The notes: generated by a model from the sequence alone, not told the origin. Positions 7,837 to 17,429 are shown, numbered from the stretch's first letter. The stretch is 64,000 nt of DNA from Pseudomonas sp. B20(2017) (GCF_002113125.1 NZ_NEJP01000003.1:248001-312000), one strand, 5' to 3'. Numbers and translations: made by a program.

Positions 7837-9741
7837 ATGGATGCATCAATGCAGTTCAGGAAGAATATCAATGCCCTGCGGGCGCTCGCCGTGCTATCGG
7901 TGGTGCTCTATCACTTTGCTATTCAGGGATTCGGCGGCGGATTTGCGGGCGTAGACGTGTTCTTCGTCATCTCCGGCTTCCTGATGACCGGCATCATCTT
8001 CACGGGCCTGGAACAGCAGCGCTTTTCGCTGTTGGGGTTTTACGCATCGAGAGCCCGACGCATCATCCCGGCGCTGTTGGTGGTGTGCATTGCCCTGCTG
8101 CTCTTCGGTTTCATCTTTCTGCCGCTGGATGACTTTCGCGACGTCATCAGAACGATCAAAAGCAGCCTGCTGTTCAGTTCCAACTTCATGTTCGCCAAGG
8201 GTGGCAGCTACTTCGACGCGCCGCTGCACGAGAACTGGTTGTTGCACACCTGGTCACTGTCAGTCGAATGGCAGTTCTACATGCTGTACCCCTTGCTTCT
8301 GATGGCGCTGCACAGATACCTGGGCCCGCAAAAAACCCGCTACAGCTTGTTGATGCTGGCCGCAGCGTCTTTCGCCGCGTCAGTCGTCATGACCCGCTCG
8401 AACCCGGTGTTTGCCTTCTACATGCTGCCGACCCGCGCCTGGGAATTGATTGCCGGCGGCCTGGTGTTTCTCTTTCCCTTGCAACTGAGCAAGCGCAACG
8501 GCTCTATCGCTGAAGGCGTGGGGCTGCTGGCCATTTTGGGCAGTGTGTCGGGTTTTTCGGAACAGGATCTGTGGCCGGGTTACCTGGCGCTTTTACCGGT
8601 GTTGGGCACGGTACTGGTGATCTACGGTAATACCCGATCGGTCTTCAGCACGTTCAAGCCACTGCAATTGACCGGCACCATTTCCTACTCGGCTTATCTG
8701 TGGCATTGGCCGCTGGTAGTTCTTCTCTACACTTGCGGCCTGCTCGATAGCTGGCCACATGTCTGGGGGGCGGTGGCGTTGTCATTTGTTCTAGGGGCCG
8801 GGTCGTATTATCTGGTGGAATCCAGGGTCAAGCCGATGACCTCAGTGCGCGGCACGCTCTTGAAGTTTGCATCGTGGGTGATCGGGGCGGTTGTCGTGTC
8901 CGCCGCGACGGCATCGCTGGTCAAGGAACACCCGACACTTCGCTTCGCCTTTGTCGACCTCGGGCAACCCGAGTACACCAGCAAGCTCTATACCCAGGAA
9001 TGTAATCCGAATGCGTACGACGCCGCTGATTGCAAACTGGGCAACGGCGAAGTGTCAGTCATTCTGTTTGGCGACAGCCATGCGCAATCCACCGCCGCTG
9101 CCGTGCAGATGGATAATCCGCAGGCAGCCCTGTCGTGGTCCCTGGGCGGCTGCCCGACATTACAGAACTTCCAGATGCACGACAAAAAGCTCGAGCATAA
9201 ATGTCAGGCGTTCAATCACGAAAAACTGCAGGTACTGAAGAATTCATACGCGGGAATTCCAGTGGTGCTGCTCAGCAGAGCGGCGCTGTATGCCGATCCG
9301 AGCCGTAACAACAGCTATCGGATTCGCTTTCCCGATCGCCAGAAAATGTCTTTCAGCGAGGCCTACGTTGCTGAATACGCGAACACTGTGTGCGCCATTG
9401 CCGAAAACCATCCGGTTTACATCGTCAAACCGATCCCGGAGATGCCGTTCAGCGTCTATAAGGGTCTGAATTTGCACCAACGCATCTTTGGCGACACCGC
9501 CGATATTTCCGTTCCGTTGCAGGATTACGAGCAACGCAACCGAATCGCCAACAATGCCATCGGAACCGTGGCGAAACGGTGCAATGCACAGGTACTGGAC
9601 CCTACCCCGCTGCTTTGCCCGGATGGCAATTGCATGGGGTCAAAGCAAGGTGTGCCACTTTATTTCGACGATAACCATCTGGTTGATGCCGGCAATCAAC
9701 TACTGAGAGGACTGTTCAAAGCCGCGGTCAAGGAGATCTGA
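7837..9741 (+). CDS. O-antigen/polysaccharide O-acyltransferase (AT3 membrane domain plus C-terminal SGNH domain)
   Basis: 634 residues. The N-terminal 370 residues are an acyltransferase-3 domain with about ten transmembrane helices: NALRALAVLSVVLYHF with the conserved histidine, GVDVFFVISGFLMTG, and HTWSLSVEWQFY. The C-terminal part is an SGNH hydrolase-like domain with VILFGDSHAQS near residue 408 and the late DDNH pair in YFDDNHLVDAGNQL. This is the OafB-type fusion that transfers acyl (often acetyl) groups to lipopolysaccharide or exopolysaccharide sugars. A second in-frame ATG at 7849 (QFRKNINALRAL) is an equally good start. It stands apart from other polysaccharide genes here. Confidence 0.88.
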   Translation: MDASMQFRKNINALRALAVLSVVLYHFAIQGFGGGFAGVDVFFVISGFLMTGIIFTGLEQQRFSLLGFYASRARRIIPALLVVCIALLLFGFIFLPLDDFRDVIRTIKSSLLFSSNFMFAKGGSYFDAPLHENWLLHTWSLSVEWQFYMLYPLLLMALHRYLGPQKTRYSLLMLAAASFAASVVMTRSNPVFAFYMLPTRAWELIAGGLVFLFPLQLSKRNGSIAEGVGLLAILGSVSGFSEQDLWPGYLALLPVLGTVLVIYGNTRSVFSTFKPLQLTGTISYSAYLWHWPLVVLLYTCGLLDSWPHVWGAVALSFVLGAGSYYLVESRVKPMTSVRGTLLKFASWVIGAVVVSAATASLVKEHPTLRFAFVDLGQPEYTSKLYTQECNPNAYDAADCKLGNGEVSVILFGDSHAQSTAAAVQMDNPQAALSWSLGGCPTLQNFQMHDKKLEHKCQAFNHEKLQVLKNSYAGIPVVLLSRAALYADPSRNNSYRIRFPDRQKMSFSEAYVAEYANTVCAIAENHPVYIVKPIPEMPFSVYKGLNLHQRIFGDTADISVPLQDYEQRNRIANNAIGTVAKRCNAQVLDPTPLLCPDGNCMGSKQGVPLYFDDNHLVDAGNQLLRGLFKAAVKEI

Positions 9742-9743
9742 AT

Positions 9744-10637
9744 TCACTGAGCGACCAGACGACGGGACTTCAATCCCCAGCCCTGTTGCATGCCAGCAGC
9801 AGCCAGCAAAATCGCCGCCACGCCGATCCATTGCAGGGTTTGCAGTTGGTGCCCGAAGGCGAACCAGTCGACGAAAATCGCCGCAATCGGGTAGATGAAC
9901 GACAGCGCGCCGGTCAATGCGGTCGGGAGTTTCTGGATCGCGCCGTAGAGCAACACGTACATCAGACCGGTGTGGACAATGCCCAGCGTCACCAGGCTGG
10001 CCCAGGCACTCGGTGCCTCGGGCATTGCTGAAAAATGGGCGAACGGCGCGAGCAGCAAAACGCCGGTGCAGACCTGGATCAGCGCGATGAGGTGCGGTGG
10101 CGTGCCGGTCAGGCGCTTGATGATCAACGCGGCGATGGCGTACAGAAACGCCGCTCCCAGTGCCAGTGCAATGCCCGTCAGGTAATCACTTCCGTCCTCG
10201 CCCTGCCCGCCGTGGGCACTGACGATGGCCAGCATCCCCATGAAAGAAATCGCCAGCCAGAACAGCTTTTGCAGGGTGATTTTTTCGCCCAGAAACAGCG
10301 CCGCCAAACCCACCAACATGAACGGCTGCACGTTGTAGACCGCTGTGCCAATGGCAATCGAGGCGCGGGAATAAGAGGCGAACAGCAACACCCAGTTGCC
10401 GACGATTGCGACCCCGCTGAGCACCGCCAGCAGGAATGTGGTGCGGGTCAGGAAGCCTGGGCGCAGAAAGCCGAACGCGGCGCAGATCAGCAGCAAGGCC
10501 CCGGCACCGAACACACAGCGCCAGAACACCACGTCCAGCACCGGTTGCCCGGACACCAGCACGAACCAGCCGATCGTCCCGGATATCAGCATGGCGGCGG
10601 TCATTTCGAATGAGCCGCGACGGATTGTGTTGTCCAT
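9744..10637 (-). CDS. EamA/DMT family drug-metabolite transporter
   Basis: 297 residues from the ATG at 10637, which has GGAG seven bases upstream; a longer in-frame start at 10673 has none. Ten hydrophobic helices form two EamA repeats, for example AMLISGTIGWFVLVSGQPVL, FMLVGLAALFLGEKITLQKL (the repeat-end FLGEKI signature), and ALSFIYPIAAIFVDWFAFG. It is divergent from an Lrp/AsnC-type regulator across 147 bases, the classic arrangement for an amino-acid exporter controlled by its neighbour (inference). The 3' end nearly abuts the convergent acyltransferase gene. Confidence 0.87.
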   Translation of the reverse strand: MDNTIRRGSFEMTAAMLISGTIGWFVLVSGQPVLDVVFWRCVFGAGALLLICAAFGFLRPGFLTRTTFLLAVLSGVAIVGNWVLLFASYSRASIAIGTAVYNVQPFMLVGLAALFLGEKITLQKLFWLAISFMGMLAIVSAHGGQGEDGSDYLTGIALALGAAFLYAIAALIIKRLTGTPPHLIALIQVCTGVLLLAPFAHFSAMPEAPSAWASLVTLGIVHTGLMYVLLYGAIQKLPTALTGALSFIYPIAAIFVDWFAFGHQLQTLQWIGVAAILLAAAGMQQGWGLKSRRLVAQ

Positions 10638-10784
10638 CTTCAATCTCCTGGGTATTTGGCGAAAGCGTGGCAAAAGTATGCCAATTGCTCGCGGGGCTTC
10701 TCCAGCGCAAAAAGCAGGCTAAAATCGATTTCTACCTTTTTTATCAAGGGTGGTTTCCGTCAATCGCCTAATGCGGAGTTTTGA

Positions 10785-11222
10785 ATGACCGACGACATTG
10801 ACCAGGTCCTGATCGGGGCATTGATGGAGGACTCGCGGCGCTCGCTCAAAGCGCTGGCGCAAATCAGCGGGTTGTCCTCACCCAGCGTGGCCGAGCGCTT
10901 GCGCCGTCTGGAAGAGCGTGGCGTGCTCAAGGGCTACACCGTGGAGATCGACCCCAAATGCTTCGGCTATCAGTTGCAGGCCATTGTTCGTGTGCGGCCA
11001 TTGCCGGGGCAATTGCAGGAAGTCGAGCGGCAGATCCTGTCGATTCCCGAGTTCACCGAATGCGACAAGGTCACTGGCGAAGATTGTTTCATCGCTCGTC
11101 TGCATGTGCGGTCGATGGAGCAGCTGGATACCTTGCTCGACCGGCTGAATACGCTGGCGGAAACCAATACTGCGATCGTCAAGAAGACCCCGGTGAAACG
11201 TCGATTGCCGCCAATGGCCTGA
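10785..11222 (+). CDS. Lrp/AsnC family transcriptional regulator
   Basis: 145 residues. N-terminal winged HTH (DQVLIGALMEDSRRSLKALA, then ISGLSSPSVAERLRRLEERG) and a C-terminal RAM effector domain (LQAIVRVRPLPGQLQEVERQ and TECDKVTGEDCFIARLHVRS). Members bind small amino acids and act as dimers or octamers. Divergent from the EamA transporter gene, so the likely target is the shared 10638-10784 promoter region. No clear palindromic operator was picked out by eye there. Confidence 0.92.
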   Translation: MTDDIDQVLIGALMEDSRRSLKALAQISGLSSPSVAERLRRLEERGVLKGYTVEIDPKCFGYQLQAIVRVRPLPGQLQEVERQILSIPEFTECDKVTGEDCFIARLHVRSMEQLDTLLDRLNTLAETNTAIVKKTPVKRRLPPMA

Positions 11223-11261
11223 GCGGCGTAAATTGAGTTTTTCCGGCGAAGGATTGGCGGT

Positions 11262-11588
11262 ATGAGAGTTCAGGCAATGATGCTGACGGTGTTGATGCTG
11301 ACTGGGTGCGGGACGGTGCAGACCGTGGCGTTCAGTGACAAGCATTCAACGGAGCAGTTGAAAGCGAACAAAAGCTACTGCGGCGCTGTACCGCGTATCT
11401 ACAGCGGCGTGACCTATGACTTCTGCATGCTGCACGCCGAAAAGCCGGATGACGTCGACGCGTTCAATTACAAGAACGCGACGCCGGGCCTGCTGGTCGA
11501 TGCGGCCGTGTCGGGAGTGCTCGATACATTGCTGCTGCCCTACACAATCTACAAGCAACAGGCCGATGGCAGCATCGTGATCAATTGA
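11262..11588 (+). CDS. YceK/YidQ family outer-membrane lipoprotein
   Basis: 108 residues. Short lipoprotein signal with lipobox LTGC near residue 16, then the family pattern: YCGAVPRIYSGVTYDFCMLH with two cysteines likely bridged, and DAAVSGVLDTLLLPYTIYKQ near the C-terminus. The role of the family is poorly known. Followed by a bidirectional terminator at 11619. Confidence 0.85.
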   Translation: MRVQAMMLTVLMLTGCGTVQTVAFSDKHSTEQLKANKSYCGAVPRIYSGVTYDFCMLHAEKPDDVDAFNYKNATPGLLVDAAVSGVLDTLLLPYTIYKQQADGSIVIN

Positions 11589-11618
11589 TCGCCTGCTCTC
11601 TTTTTCGCAGGCAACAAA

Positions 11619-11643
11619 AAACCCGCTTTCGCGGGTTTTCTGT
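11619..11643. terminator. Rho-independent terminator between convergent genes
   Basis: Stem AAACCCGC (11619-11626) and GCGGGTTT (11631-11638) with a four-base loop, flanked by an A run on one side and a T run on the other, so it can serve both the YceK-like gene (plus) and the BAX-inhibitor gene (minus). Confidence 0.88.
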
Positions 11644-11660
11644 TTATTGCGGTGCAGCGA

Positions 11661-12332
11661 TCAGTCGTCGCGGCTCATGATGCCGAAGATCTGCAACAGG
11701 CTGACGAACAGGTTGTAGATCGATACATACAGGCTGATGGTCGCCATGATGTAGTTGCGCTCGCCGCCGTGGATGATGGCGCTGGTCTGGAACAGGATGC
11801 AGACCGACGAGAACAGCACGAAACCTGCGCTGATCGCCAGTTGCAGGCCGCTGATCTGGAAGAACATGCTCGCCAGCGTCGCGCCCAGCAGGACGAAGAA
11901 ACCGGCGGTGATGAAGCCACCGAGGAAGCTCATGTCCTTGCGGGTGATCAGCACGTAAGCCGACAGACCACCGAACACCAGTGCGGTCATCGCGAACGCC
12001 GAGCTGACGACTTCAGCGCCGCCCTGCATGCCCAGATAACGGTTGAGGATCGGGCCGAGCAGGAACCCCATGAAACCGGTCAGGGCAAACGCCGACACCA
12101 GGCCCCAGGCGGAATCACGAAGCTTGTTGGTGAGGAAGAACAGCCCGTAGAAACCGATCAGCACCACGAAAATGTTCGGGTAGCCGACCCGCATCTGCTG
12201 AGCCACGAACGCCATCACACCGCTGAATGCGAGGGTGAGCGCCAGTAGACCGTAAGTGTTGCGCAGGACGCGGCTAACCTCTAGCTGCTCAGCCTGCACG
12301 CTGTTGTGAACTGCGTAATCCTGTTCGCGCAT
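11661..12332 (-). CDS. BAX inhibitor-1/YccA family membrane protein
   Basis: 223 residues with seven hydrophobic helices. Family features include RNTYGLLALTLAFSGVMAFV near the start, GFMGFLLGPILNRYL, and the C-terminal segment SLYVSIYNLFVSLLQIFGIM followed by an acidic end (SRDD). Members are pH-sensitive channel-like proteins; YccA is a substrate and modulator of FtsH in E. coli. The ATG has AGGAG seven bases upstream. Divergent from tRNA-Ser. Confidence 0.92.
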   Translation of the reverse strand: MREQDYAVHNSVQAEQLEVSRVLRNTYGLLALTLAFSGVMAFVAQQMRVGYPNIFVVLIGFYGLFFLTNKLRDSAWGLVSAFALTGFMGFLLGPILNRYLGMQGGAEVVSSAFAMTALVFGGLSAYVLITRKDMSFLGGFITAGFFVLLGATLASMFFQISGLQLAISAGFVLFSSVCILFQTSAIIHGGERNYIMATISLYVSIYNLFVSLLQIFGIMSRDD

Positions 12333-12409
12333 GGCGACACTCCTGTTGGTTTGAAACGTTCAGTCGCAAAGATCATAACAGACGCTCTGTAACAAGCCAT
12401 GCACAGAGT

Positions 12410-12437
12410 TTGACAGTGTGTTTCATTCAGGTATTAT
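12410..12437 (+). promoter_or_regulatory. Sigma-70 promoter of tRNA-Ser
   Basis: Perfect -35 TTGACA at 12410-12415, a 16-base spacer, and -10 TATTAT at 12432-12437. The sequence just after the -10 box is GC-rich (GGCGCCCGC), as in stringently controlled stable-RNA promoters. The tRNA begins 17 bases downstream. Confidence 0.75.
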
Positions 12438-12454
12438 GGCGCCCGCAACGCAAC

Positions 12455-12542
12455 GGAGGTGTGGCCGAGTGGTTTAAGGCAACGGTCTTGAAAACCGTCG
12501 ACTGTAACAGGTCCATGAGTTCGAATCCCATCGCCTCCGCCA
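12455..12542 (+). tRNA. tRNA-Ser (anticodon TGA)
   Basis: Class II tRNA of 88 bases including encoded CCA. Acceptor arm GGAGGTG pairs with CGCCTCC; anticodon loop CTTGAAA at 12487-12493 has TGA at 12489-12491; a long variable arm and TTCGAAT T-loop are present. Followed at once by a terminator, and then by a stretch of decayed genes. Confidence 0.97.
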
Positions 12543-12550
12543 TATTTGAT

Positions 12551-12587
12551 ACGACAAAGCCCTGATTATTCAGGGCTTTGTCGTTTC
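12551..12587 (+). terminator. Rho-independent terminator of tRNA-Ser
   Basis: Fifteen-base perfect stem: ACGACAAAGCCCTGA (12551-12565) and TCAGGGCTTTGTCGT (12570-12584), loop TTAT, ending in a T run. Confidence 0.9.
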
Positions 12588-12751
12588 TGCCGTTTTGAAA
12601 AATTTGCGTCATTCAGGAAGTGTTCCAAAACTATTCTGGACGTGTTCCATAACTAGCAGCTTTTCACTCCCTTCTCCGGCGTCCTGCCGAACATAAAACA
12701 CTCTTCATATAACACGGTCCTACGCTGGGCTCTTTCACGGAGGAACCCGCG

Positions 12752-12963
12752 ATGTCCAACTCTGATCTGCTCCCTTCCCTGCTCTACAAAATCAACGAGA
12801 ACCAACTGGCCCTCGAAGCCGCCATCATGGAGCTCACCCTTTGGGTTGAGCAGCACGGATTTGCTGAAGTCGGGGAAAACGTTCGCGTGTCACTGGCGCA
12901 ATCGATCGGAATGAGGAATTCATCAAGATGACCCTGGCCGTGTTGATGACGCCCGAACGATAG
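12752..12963 (+). pseudogene. Small conserved hypothetical gene with a probable frameshift
   Basis: The ATG at 12752 has GGAGG eight bases upstream and opens SNSDLLPSLLYKINENQLAL, EAAIMELTLWVEQHG. In that frame the protein ends at 12930 after an unlikely tail (SIGMRNSSR). In the neighbouring frame the natural-looking continuation is IDRNEEFIKMTLAVLMTPER, ending at TAG 12961. The switch lies near 12905 and is best explained by a single-base loss. Without the shift the product would be about 70 residues. Function unknown. Confidence 0.55.
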
Positions 12964-13015
12964 GTACAACAGGTCGAGGCAACTTCCCGGCCTGATAAAA
13001 AGGAGCCTTCGTGAC

Positions 13016-13475
13016 GTTATCCCGAGCGAGTTTCGCGACACCCCGGCCGGCAATGTGCGAATCTCGGCGTCCGAACATGCGGCGAACAATATTCTCTGGC
13101 CCAAGCTGTTGAAGGTGCTGCCCGACTACCCCGACATCAAAGTCGAAATCACCGTCGACTACGCCCTCTCCGACATCGTTGCGCAACGCTATGACGCCGG
13201 AGTTCGCTTGGGTGAACAGGTGGCTAAAGACATGATCGCCGTTCCCATCGGGCCATCGTTGCGCATCGCCGTCGTGGGCTCGCCCCAATACTTCAAGGAT
13301 CGCCCGATTCCAAAGGAACCGGGCGATCTGGCTTCACACAACCGACGGCAGTCTGATCCGGATACTGGAAGACTGGTGCCAACCCTTTGCCGGCTATCAT
13401 CTTTATTATCCGAACCGGCGTGAGCACTCATCCGCGTTTGGGGTTGTGGTGGATGCACTTGTCCATAAGGATTGA
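13016..13475 (+). pseudogene. LysR-family regulator remnant (substrate-binding domain, internal deletion)
   Basis: The reading DTPAGNVRISASEHAANNIL, LKVLPDYPDIKVEITVDYAL, YDAGVRLGEQVAKDMIAVPI is the start of a LysR effector domain. After DLASHN near 13342 the frame and content jump straight to the C-terminal piece TDGSLIRILEDWC, AGYHLYYPNRREHSSAFGVV, ending at TGA 13475. Roughly 70 residues of the middle are missing and the two halves are in different frames. The HTH domain is absent. It is therefore a deleted relic, next to another decayed gene. Confidence 0.82.
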
Positions 13476-13651
13476 ATTGTCACTGTCGAATGCCGGTAAA
13501 TTCACATTTCCGGCAAATCTTTGCTCCGGCGCGAAGGGTGCCTTAGGCATCAACCGTCGCGATGACCGAGCAGTGCATCCGGAATCGAAGGGAAGAAAGT
13601 CACGCCAATGAAGGAAGCGGATTGTGGACCGCTATCAAAATTGCAGACCGG

Positions 13652-13694
13652 AAACAAACAAGGGCTTGCATCAGCTTTCGCCCGCAAACCCTTG
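13652..13694 (-). terminator. Terminator downstream of tRNA-Leu
   Basis: On the minus strand CAAGGGTTTGC (13694-13684) pairs with GCAAGCCCTTG (13669-13659) with one G-T pair, followed by TTTGTTTC. It ends the tRNA-Leu transcript. The rest of 13476-13702 holds nothing I can identify. Confidence 0.75.
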
Positions 13695-13702
13695 ATTCAA
13701 GA

Positions 13703-13789
13703 TGGTGCCCGAAGCCGGAATCGAACCGGCACGCCCTTACGAGCGGGGGATTTTAAGTCCCATGCGTCTACCAGTTTCGCCATTCGGGC
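13703..13789 (-). tRNA. tRNA-Leu (anticodon TAA)
   Basis: 87 bases with encoded CCA. Acceptor GCCCGAA pairs with TTCGGGC; D arm AAACTGGTAGACGC; anticodon loop reads CTTAAAA with TAA; long variable arm; T-loop GGTTCGATTCC. Matches bacterial tRNA-Leu(UAA). Confidence 0.96.
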
Positions 13790-13940
13790 GGTAGCGCGGT
13801 GCTTCTTTACTCTGATGACGATTCACAATCCTGACAGGATTTGCACCTCGGCAGCCGAGGGGGAAATATATACATCACTTCCCGGTGAATCAAGTTTGCA
13901 ATCGCCGTTTGAAAGACTAAATCTTTCGGCGCGATGCCAA

Positions 13941-13976
13941 TAAAAAAGCTCCGTAAATCATGGATCTACGGAGCTT
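13941..13976 (-). terminator. Terminator between tRNA-Cys and tRNA-Leu
   Basis: On the minus strand AAGCTCCGTA and TACGGAGCTT form a ten-base stem (13946-13976) followed by TTTTTATT. It lies just after tRNA-Cys, so the Gly-Cys transcript can end here and tRNA-Leu would depend on readthrough or its own promoter in 13790-13940. Confidence 0.85.
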
Positions 13977-13984
13977 GTTTATAG

Positions 13985-14058
13985 TGGAGGCCGAGGTCGG
14001 AATCGAACCGGCGTAGGCGGATTTGCAATCCGCTGCATAACCATTTTGCTACTCGGCC
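13985..14058 (-). tRNA. tRNA-Cys (anticodon GCA)
   Basis: 74 bases with encoded CCA. Acceptor GGCCGAG pairs with CTCGGCC, discriminator T; anticodon stem-loop GCGGATTGCAAATCCGC with GCA; T-loop GGTTCGATTCC. Matches bacterial tRNA-Cys. Confidence 0.96.
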
Positions 14059-14105
14059 TCAAAACATTTGCTGTCAGTAGCGCAACAACAAACGTTGTAC
14101 AAACT

Positions 14106-14181
<76 letters not shown>

Positions 14182-14241
14182 TTGGTGTGGCGCATTCTAT
14201 AGATTCCAGATGCCCCGTCAACCCTTTGATTCAAAAAAGTT

Positions 14242-14802
14242 TTATTTCTTTTCAACATCGGTCTTCAGATGTGGCCAGGCAGCGCGAAGGTATTGAACCA
14301 TCGACCACAAGGTCAGGCCTGCCGATACCATCAACAACGCATAACCCAGCAATACCCAGAAGCTGAAATCCTTTGGATTGGCCAGCAGGATGACCAGCGC
14401 GAGCATCTGCGCGGCGGTTTTCCATTTGCCCAGGTTCGAGACAGCCACATGGGCGCGAGCGCCAAGCTCCGCCATCCACTCACGCAGTGCCGAAACCACA
14501 ATTTCGCGTCCGATGATGACTGCCGCCGGCAGTGTCAGCCACAAGTTGCCATGTTCTTGCACGAGCAAGACCAGTGCGACGGCCACCATCAGCTTGTCGG
14601 CAACCGGATCGAGAAAGGCTCCAAACGGAGTGCTTTGCTCCAGACGCCGCGCGAGGTAACCATCCAGCCAGTCCGTGGCCGCCGCGAAGGCAAACACCGA
14701 ACTTGAGGCCAGATAACTCCACTGGTATGGCAAGTAGAACAACAGAATGAAGATCGGGATGAGCAGGACGCGGAGAACGGTAATCAGATTAGGGATATTC
14801 AT
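14242..14802 (-). CDS. pgsA: CDP-diacylglycerol--glycerol-3-phosphate 3-phosphatidyltransferase
   Basis: 186 residues. Makes phosphatidylglycerophosphate from CDP-diacylglycerol, the committed step to phosphatidylglycerol and cardiolipin, at the inner membrane. The CDP-alcohol phosphotransferase signature is complete: [13 protein letters not shown] followed by [10 protein letters not shown], giving the D-x2-DG-x2-AR-x8-G-x3-D-x3-D pattern. About five transmembrane helices. The start is ATG 14802 ([15 protein letters not shown]); a GTG two codons upstream is possible. Lies downstream of uvrC in the same direction, 32 bases apart. Confidence 0.96.
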   Translation of the reverse strand: MNIPNLITVLRVLLIPIFILLFYLPYQWSYLASSSVFAFAAATDWLDGYLARRLEQSTPFGAFLDPVADKLMVAVALVLLVQEHGNLWLTLPAAVIIGREIVVSALREWMAELGARAHVAVSNLGKWKTAAQMLALVILLANPKDFSFWVLLGYALLMVSAGLTLWSMVQYLRAAWPHLKTDVEKK

Positions 14803-14834
14803 CGGCACAACTGGCTACGAGGTGAATGGGCATT

Positions 14835-16658
14835 CTACTCACTATGCAGGTTTGCATAAATCGACTCTGCTAGCTTTTTGCTGATCCCCGGTGCTTTGGC
14901 GATCTCTTCGATGCTTGCACGAGACAGCTCCTGCAATCCACCAAAATGTTTCAACAAGTCCCGACGTCGGGTCGGCCCGACGCCCGCAACGCCCTCCAGC
15001 GTCGACGTGCGGCGGGTCTTGCCGCGCCGTGCACGGTGGCCGGTGATCGCAAAGCGGTGGGCTTCGTCACGAATCTGCTGGATCAGATGCAGCGCCGGCG
15101 AATCACCCCGCAAGGTGAACTCATTTGCTGCATCATTCAGATACAAAGTCTCGAATCCGGCCTTGCGTGTTGCGCCCTTCGCAACGCCCAGCAGAATCAG
15201 ATCCGGGACGGCCAATTCATTCAGCACATCACGCGCCATCGATAACTGACCTTTACCGCCGTCGACCAAAAGAATATCCGGCAACTTGCCCTCTCCATCC
15301 TTCAGCTTGCTGAAGCGCCGGGTCAAGGCCTGATGCATCGCTGCGTAATCGTCGCCAGCCGTTACGCCTTCAATGTTGTAGCGGCGATAATCCGACTTGA
15401 TTGGCCCTTCCGGCCCGAACACCACACAGGATGCGACTGTGGCCTCACCACTGGAATGGCTAATGTCATAACACTCCAGCCGTTGCGGCGGCTCATCGAG
15501 GTTCAACACTTCTGCCAACGCCTCGAAACGCGCGGCGACGTGCTGTCGGTTGGCCAGCCGGGCGCCCAGCGCCTGCTCGGCATTGGTAACGGCCAATTGC
15601 TGCCAGCGCGCCCGCGTGCCGCGCACCCGATGACTGATACTTAATTCACGACCACGCAGTTCGTGGATGGCTTCAATCAGCGCAGGAAAGTCCTCGTGCA
15701 CGACGTTGACAATCAGCTCACTCGGCAGATCGCGCTCCGGGCTGCTGATGAAGTACTGACCCAGAAACGCTGCCATGACCTCGGCAACGTCTTCTTCGAT
15801 TCCCACCTGCGGGAAGAAGTTCTTGCTGCCCAGGACACGCCCGCCCCGCACACTGATCAAGTGCACACAGGCGCCGCCAGGATTGACGAAGGCGGCGATC
15901 ACATCAATGTCGCCCGTGCCGCCTTCCATGCTCTGCTGGTCCTGAACCCGCCGCAGCAATGCAACCTGGTCGCGCAGTTCGGCGGCGCGCTCAAACTCGA
16001 GATTGATCGCGGCCTCCTCCATCGCCGTGGACAGCTCATTGGTCAGTGCATGACTGCGCCCTTCGAGGAACATCACGGAGTGACGCACGTCTTCAGCGTA
16101 AACCTCAGGCTCGACCAGCCCGACACAAGGTGCCTTGCAGCGCTTGATCTGATATTGGAGGCACGGCCGGGTCCGGTTCTTGTAGTAACTGTCCTCGCAC
16201 TGACGCACGAAAAACGTCTTCTGCAGAAGGCTGAGACTTTCGCGAATTGCTCCGGCACTGGGATACGGGCCGAAATACTTGCCCTTGGCCTTTTTCGCAC
16301 CGCGGTGAATGCTCAGGCGCGGAAACTGCCCGTCAGACAGAAAGACATAGGGATAGGATTTATCGTCGCGCAACAGGATGTTGTACGGCGGCCGCCACTC
16401 CTTGATCAGGGTTTGCTCGAGCAGCAGCGCCTCTGTTTCGTTGGACGTGATGGTTGTTTCTACTTGAGCGATACGCCCAACCAAAGCTGCTGTTTTCGGC
16501 GCCAGACCTGTTTTGCGAAAATAACTGGCCAGGCGCTTCTTGAGGTTCTTGGCCTTACCGACATACAACAGACGCGCATCGCTGTCGAACATGCGATACA
16601 CGCCTGGGCGCCCGCTGACGGTCGACAGAAAGGCGCTGGAATCGAAAACGTCAGTCAT
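14835..16658 (-). CDS. uvrC: Excinuclease ABC subunit C
   Basis: 607 residues. Makes both incisions in nucleotide excision repair. Domains in order: GIY-YIG nuclease at about 15-95 ([20 protein letters not shown]), a cysteine-bearing region ([12 protein letters not shown]), UVR domain at about 200-235, the RNase H-like C-terminal nuclease ([33 protein letters not shown]), and a tandem helix-hairpin-helix end ([20 protein letters not shown]). The start at 16658 gives the standard N-terminus [10 protein letters not shown]; a 42-codon in-frame extension overlaps gacA and is discounted. It begins two bases after gacA, the conserved gacA-uvrC pairing. Confidence 0.97.
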   Translation of the reverse strand: MTDVFDSSAFLSTVSGRPGVYRMFDSDARLLYVGKAKNLKKRLASYFRKTGLAPKTAALVGRIAQVETTITSNETEALLLEQTLIKEWRPPYNILLRDDKSYPYVFLSDGQFPRLSIHRGAKKAKGKYFGPYPSAGAIRESLSLLQKTFFVRQCEDSYYKNRTRPCLQYQIKRCKAPCVGLVEPEVYAEDVRHSVMFLEGRSHALTNELSTAMEEAAINLEFERAAELRDQVALLRRVQDQQSMEGGTGDIDVIAAFVNPGGACVHLISVRGGRVLGSKNFFPQVGIEEDVAEVMAAFLGQYFISSPERDLPSELIVNVVHEDFPALIEAIHELRGRELSISHRVRGTRARWQQLAVTNAEQALGARLANRQHVAARFEALAEVLNLDEPPQRLECYDISHSSGEATVASCVVFGPEGPIKSDYRRYNIEGVTAGDDYAAMHQALTRRFSKLKDGEGKLPDILLVDGGKGQLSMARDVLNELAVPDLILLGVAKGATRKAGFETLYLNDAANEFTLRGDSPALHLIQQIRDEAHRFAITGHRARRGKTRRTSTLEGVAGVGPTRRRDLLKHFGGLQELSRASIEEIAKAPGISKKLAESIYANLHSE

Positions 16659-16660
16659 GA

Positions 16661-17302
16661 TCAGAGGCTGGCATCGACCATGCCGTGGCGAACCGCCAGA
16701 AGCGTGAGCTCGACATCGCTGCTGATCGAGAGCTTCTCGAAAATGCGGTAACGGTAGGTGTTCACGGTTTTCGGTGACAGACACAACTTGTCAGAAATGA
16801 TCTGAACCTTCTGACAGCCAACAATCATCAGCGCAATCTGGATTTCTCGTTCCGACAAGGCATCGAACGGTGAATCGTTGGTCGGCTGAAAGGATTTGAT
16901 CGCCAATTGTTGGGCAATCTGCGGGCTGATGTAGCGCTGGCCGGCAAACACCAGGCGAATGGCCTGAACCATTTCCGGCAATCCGGCGCCCTTGGTCAGA
17001 TACCCTGCCGCACCGGCCTGCAACAACCGTGTAGGAAACGGATCTTCTTCACACACGGTGACCGCGACCACTTTGATGTCGGGATGACTGCGCAATAGTT
17101 TACGCGTGGCTTCCAGACCGCCGATGCCCGGCATCTTGACGTCCATCAGCACCACATCGGGCTTCAACTCACGAGCCTTGATGAGGGATTCTTCCCCGGA
17201 CTCGGCCTGGCCTACCACCTGCAAGCCATCGATATCGGCCAGCATCCGTGTAATGCCTGTACGAACGAGATCATGGTCGTCGACCACTAGCACCCTAATC
17301 AA
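16661..17302 (-). CDS. gacA: Response regulator GacA (UvrY)
   Basis: 213 residues. NarL/FixJ-type regulator: receiver domain with acidic pocket VVDDHD and phospho-aspartate D54 in [10 protein letters not shown], and a LuxR-type HTH ([29 protein letters not shown]). With the GacS kinase it drives transcription of the small RNAs that titrate RsmA, controlling secondary metabolism and biofilm in pseudomonads. The start codon is TTG at 17302 with GAGG seven bases upstream; a TTG start is known for gacA in fluorescent pseudomonads and keeps expression low. Upstream of uvrC by two bases. Confidence 0.97.
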   Translation of the reverse strand: MIRVLVVDDHDLVRTGITRMLADIDGLQVVGQAESGEESLIKARELKPDVVLMDVKMPGIGGLEATRKLLRSHPDIKVVAVTVCEEDPFPTRLLQAGAAGYLTKGAGLPEMVQAIRLVFAGQRYISPQIAQQLAIKSFQPTNDSPFDALSEREIQIALMIVGCQKVQIISDKLCLSPKTVNTYRYRIFEKLSISSDVELTLLAVRHGMVDASL

Positions 17303-17429
17303 GCAGACACCTCGCGATATGGTCTTATTGGGATGCCGGACACCTTAGCAAAAAGTGCCGGGCAGACCTAGCGGCAAGCGACATATAAAAAGTTTCAATT
17401 CTTCATCGAGGGCTTGCCAGCCGTGGGTT

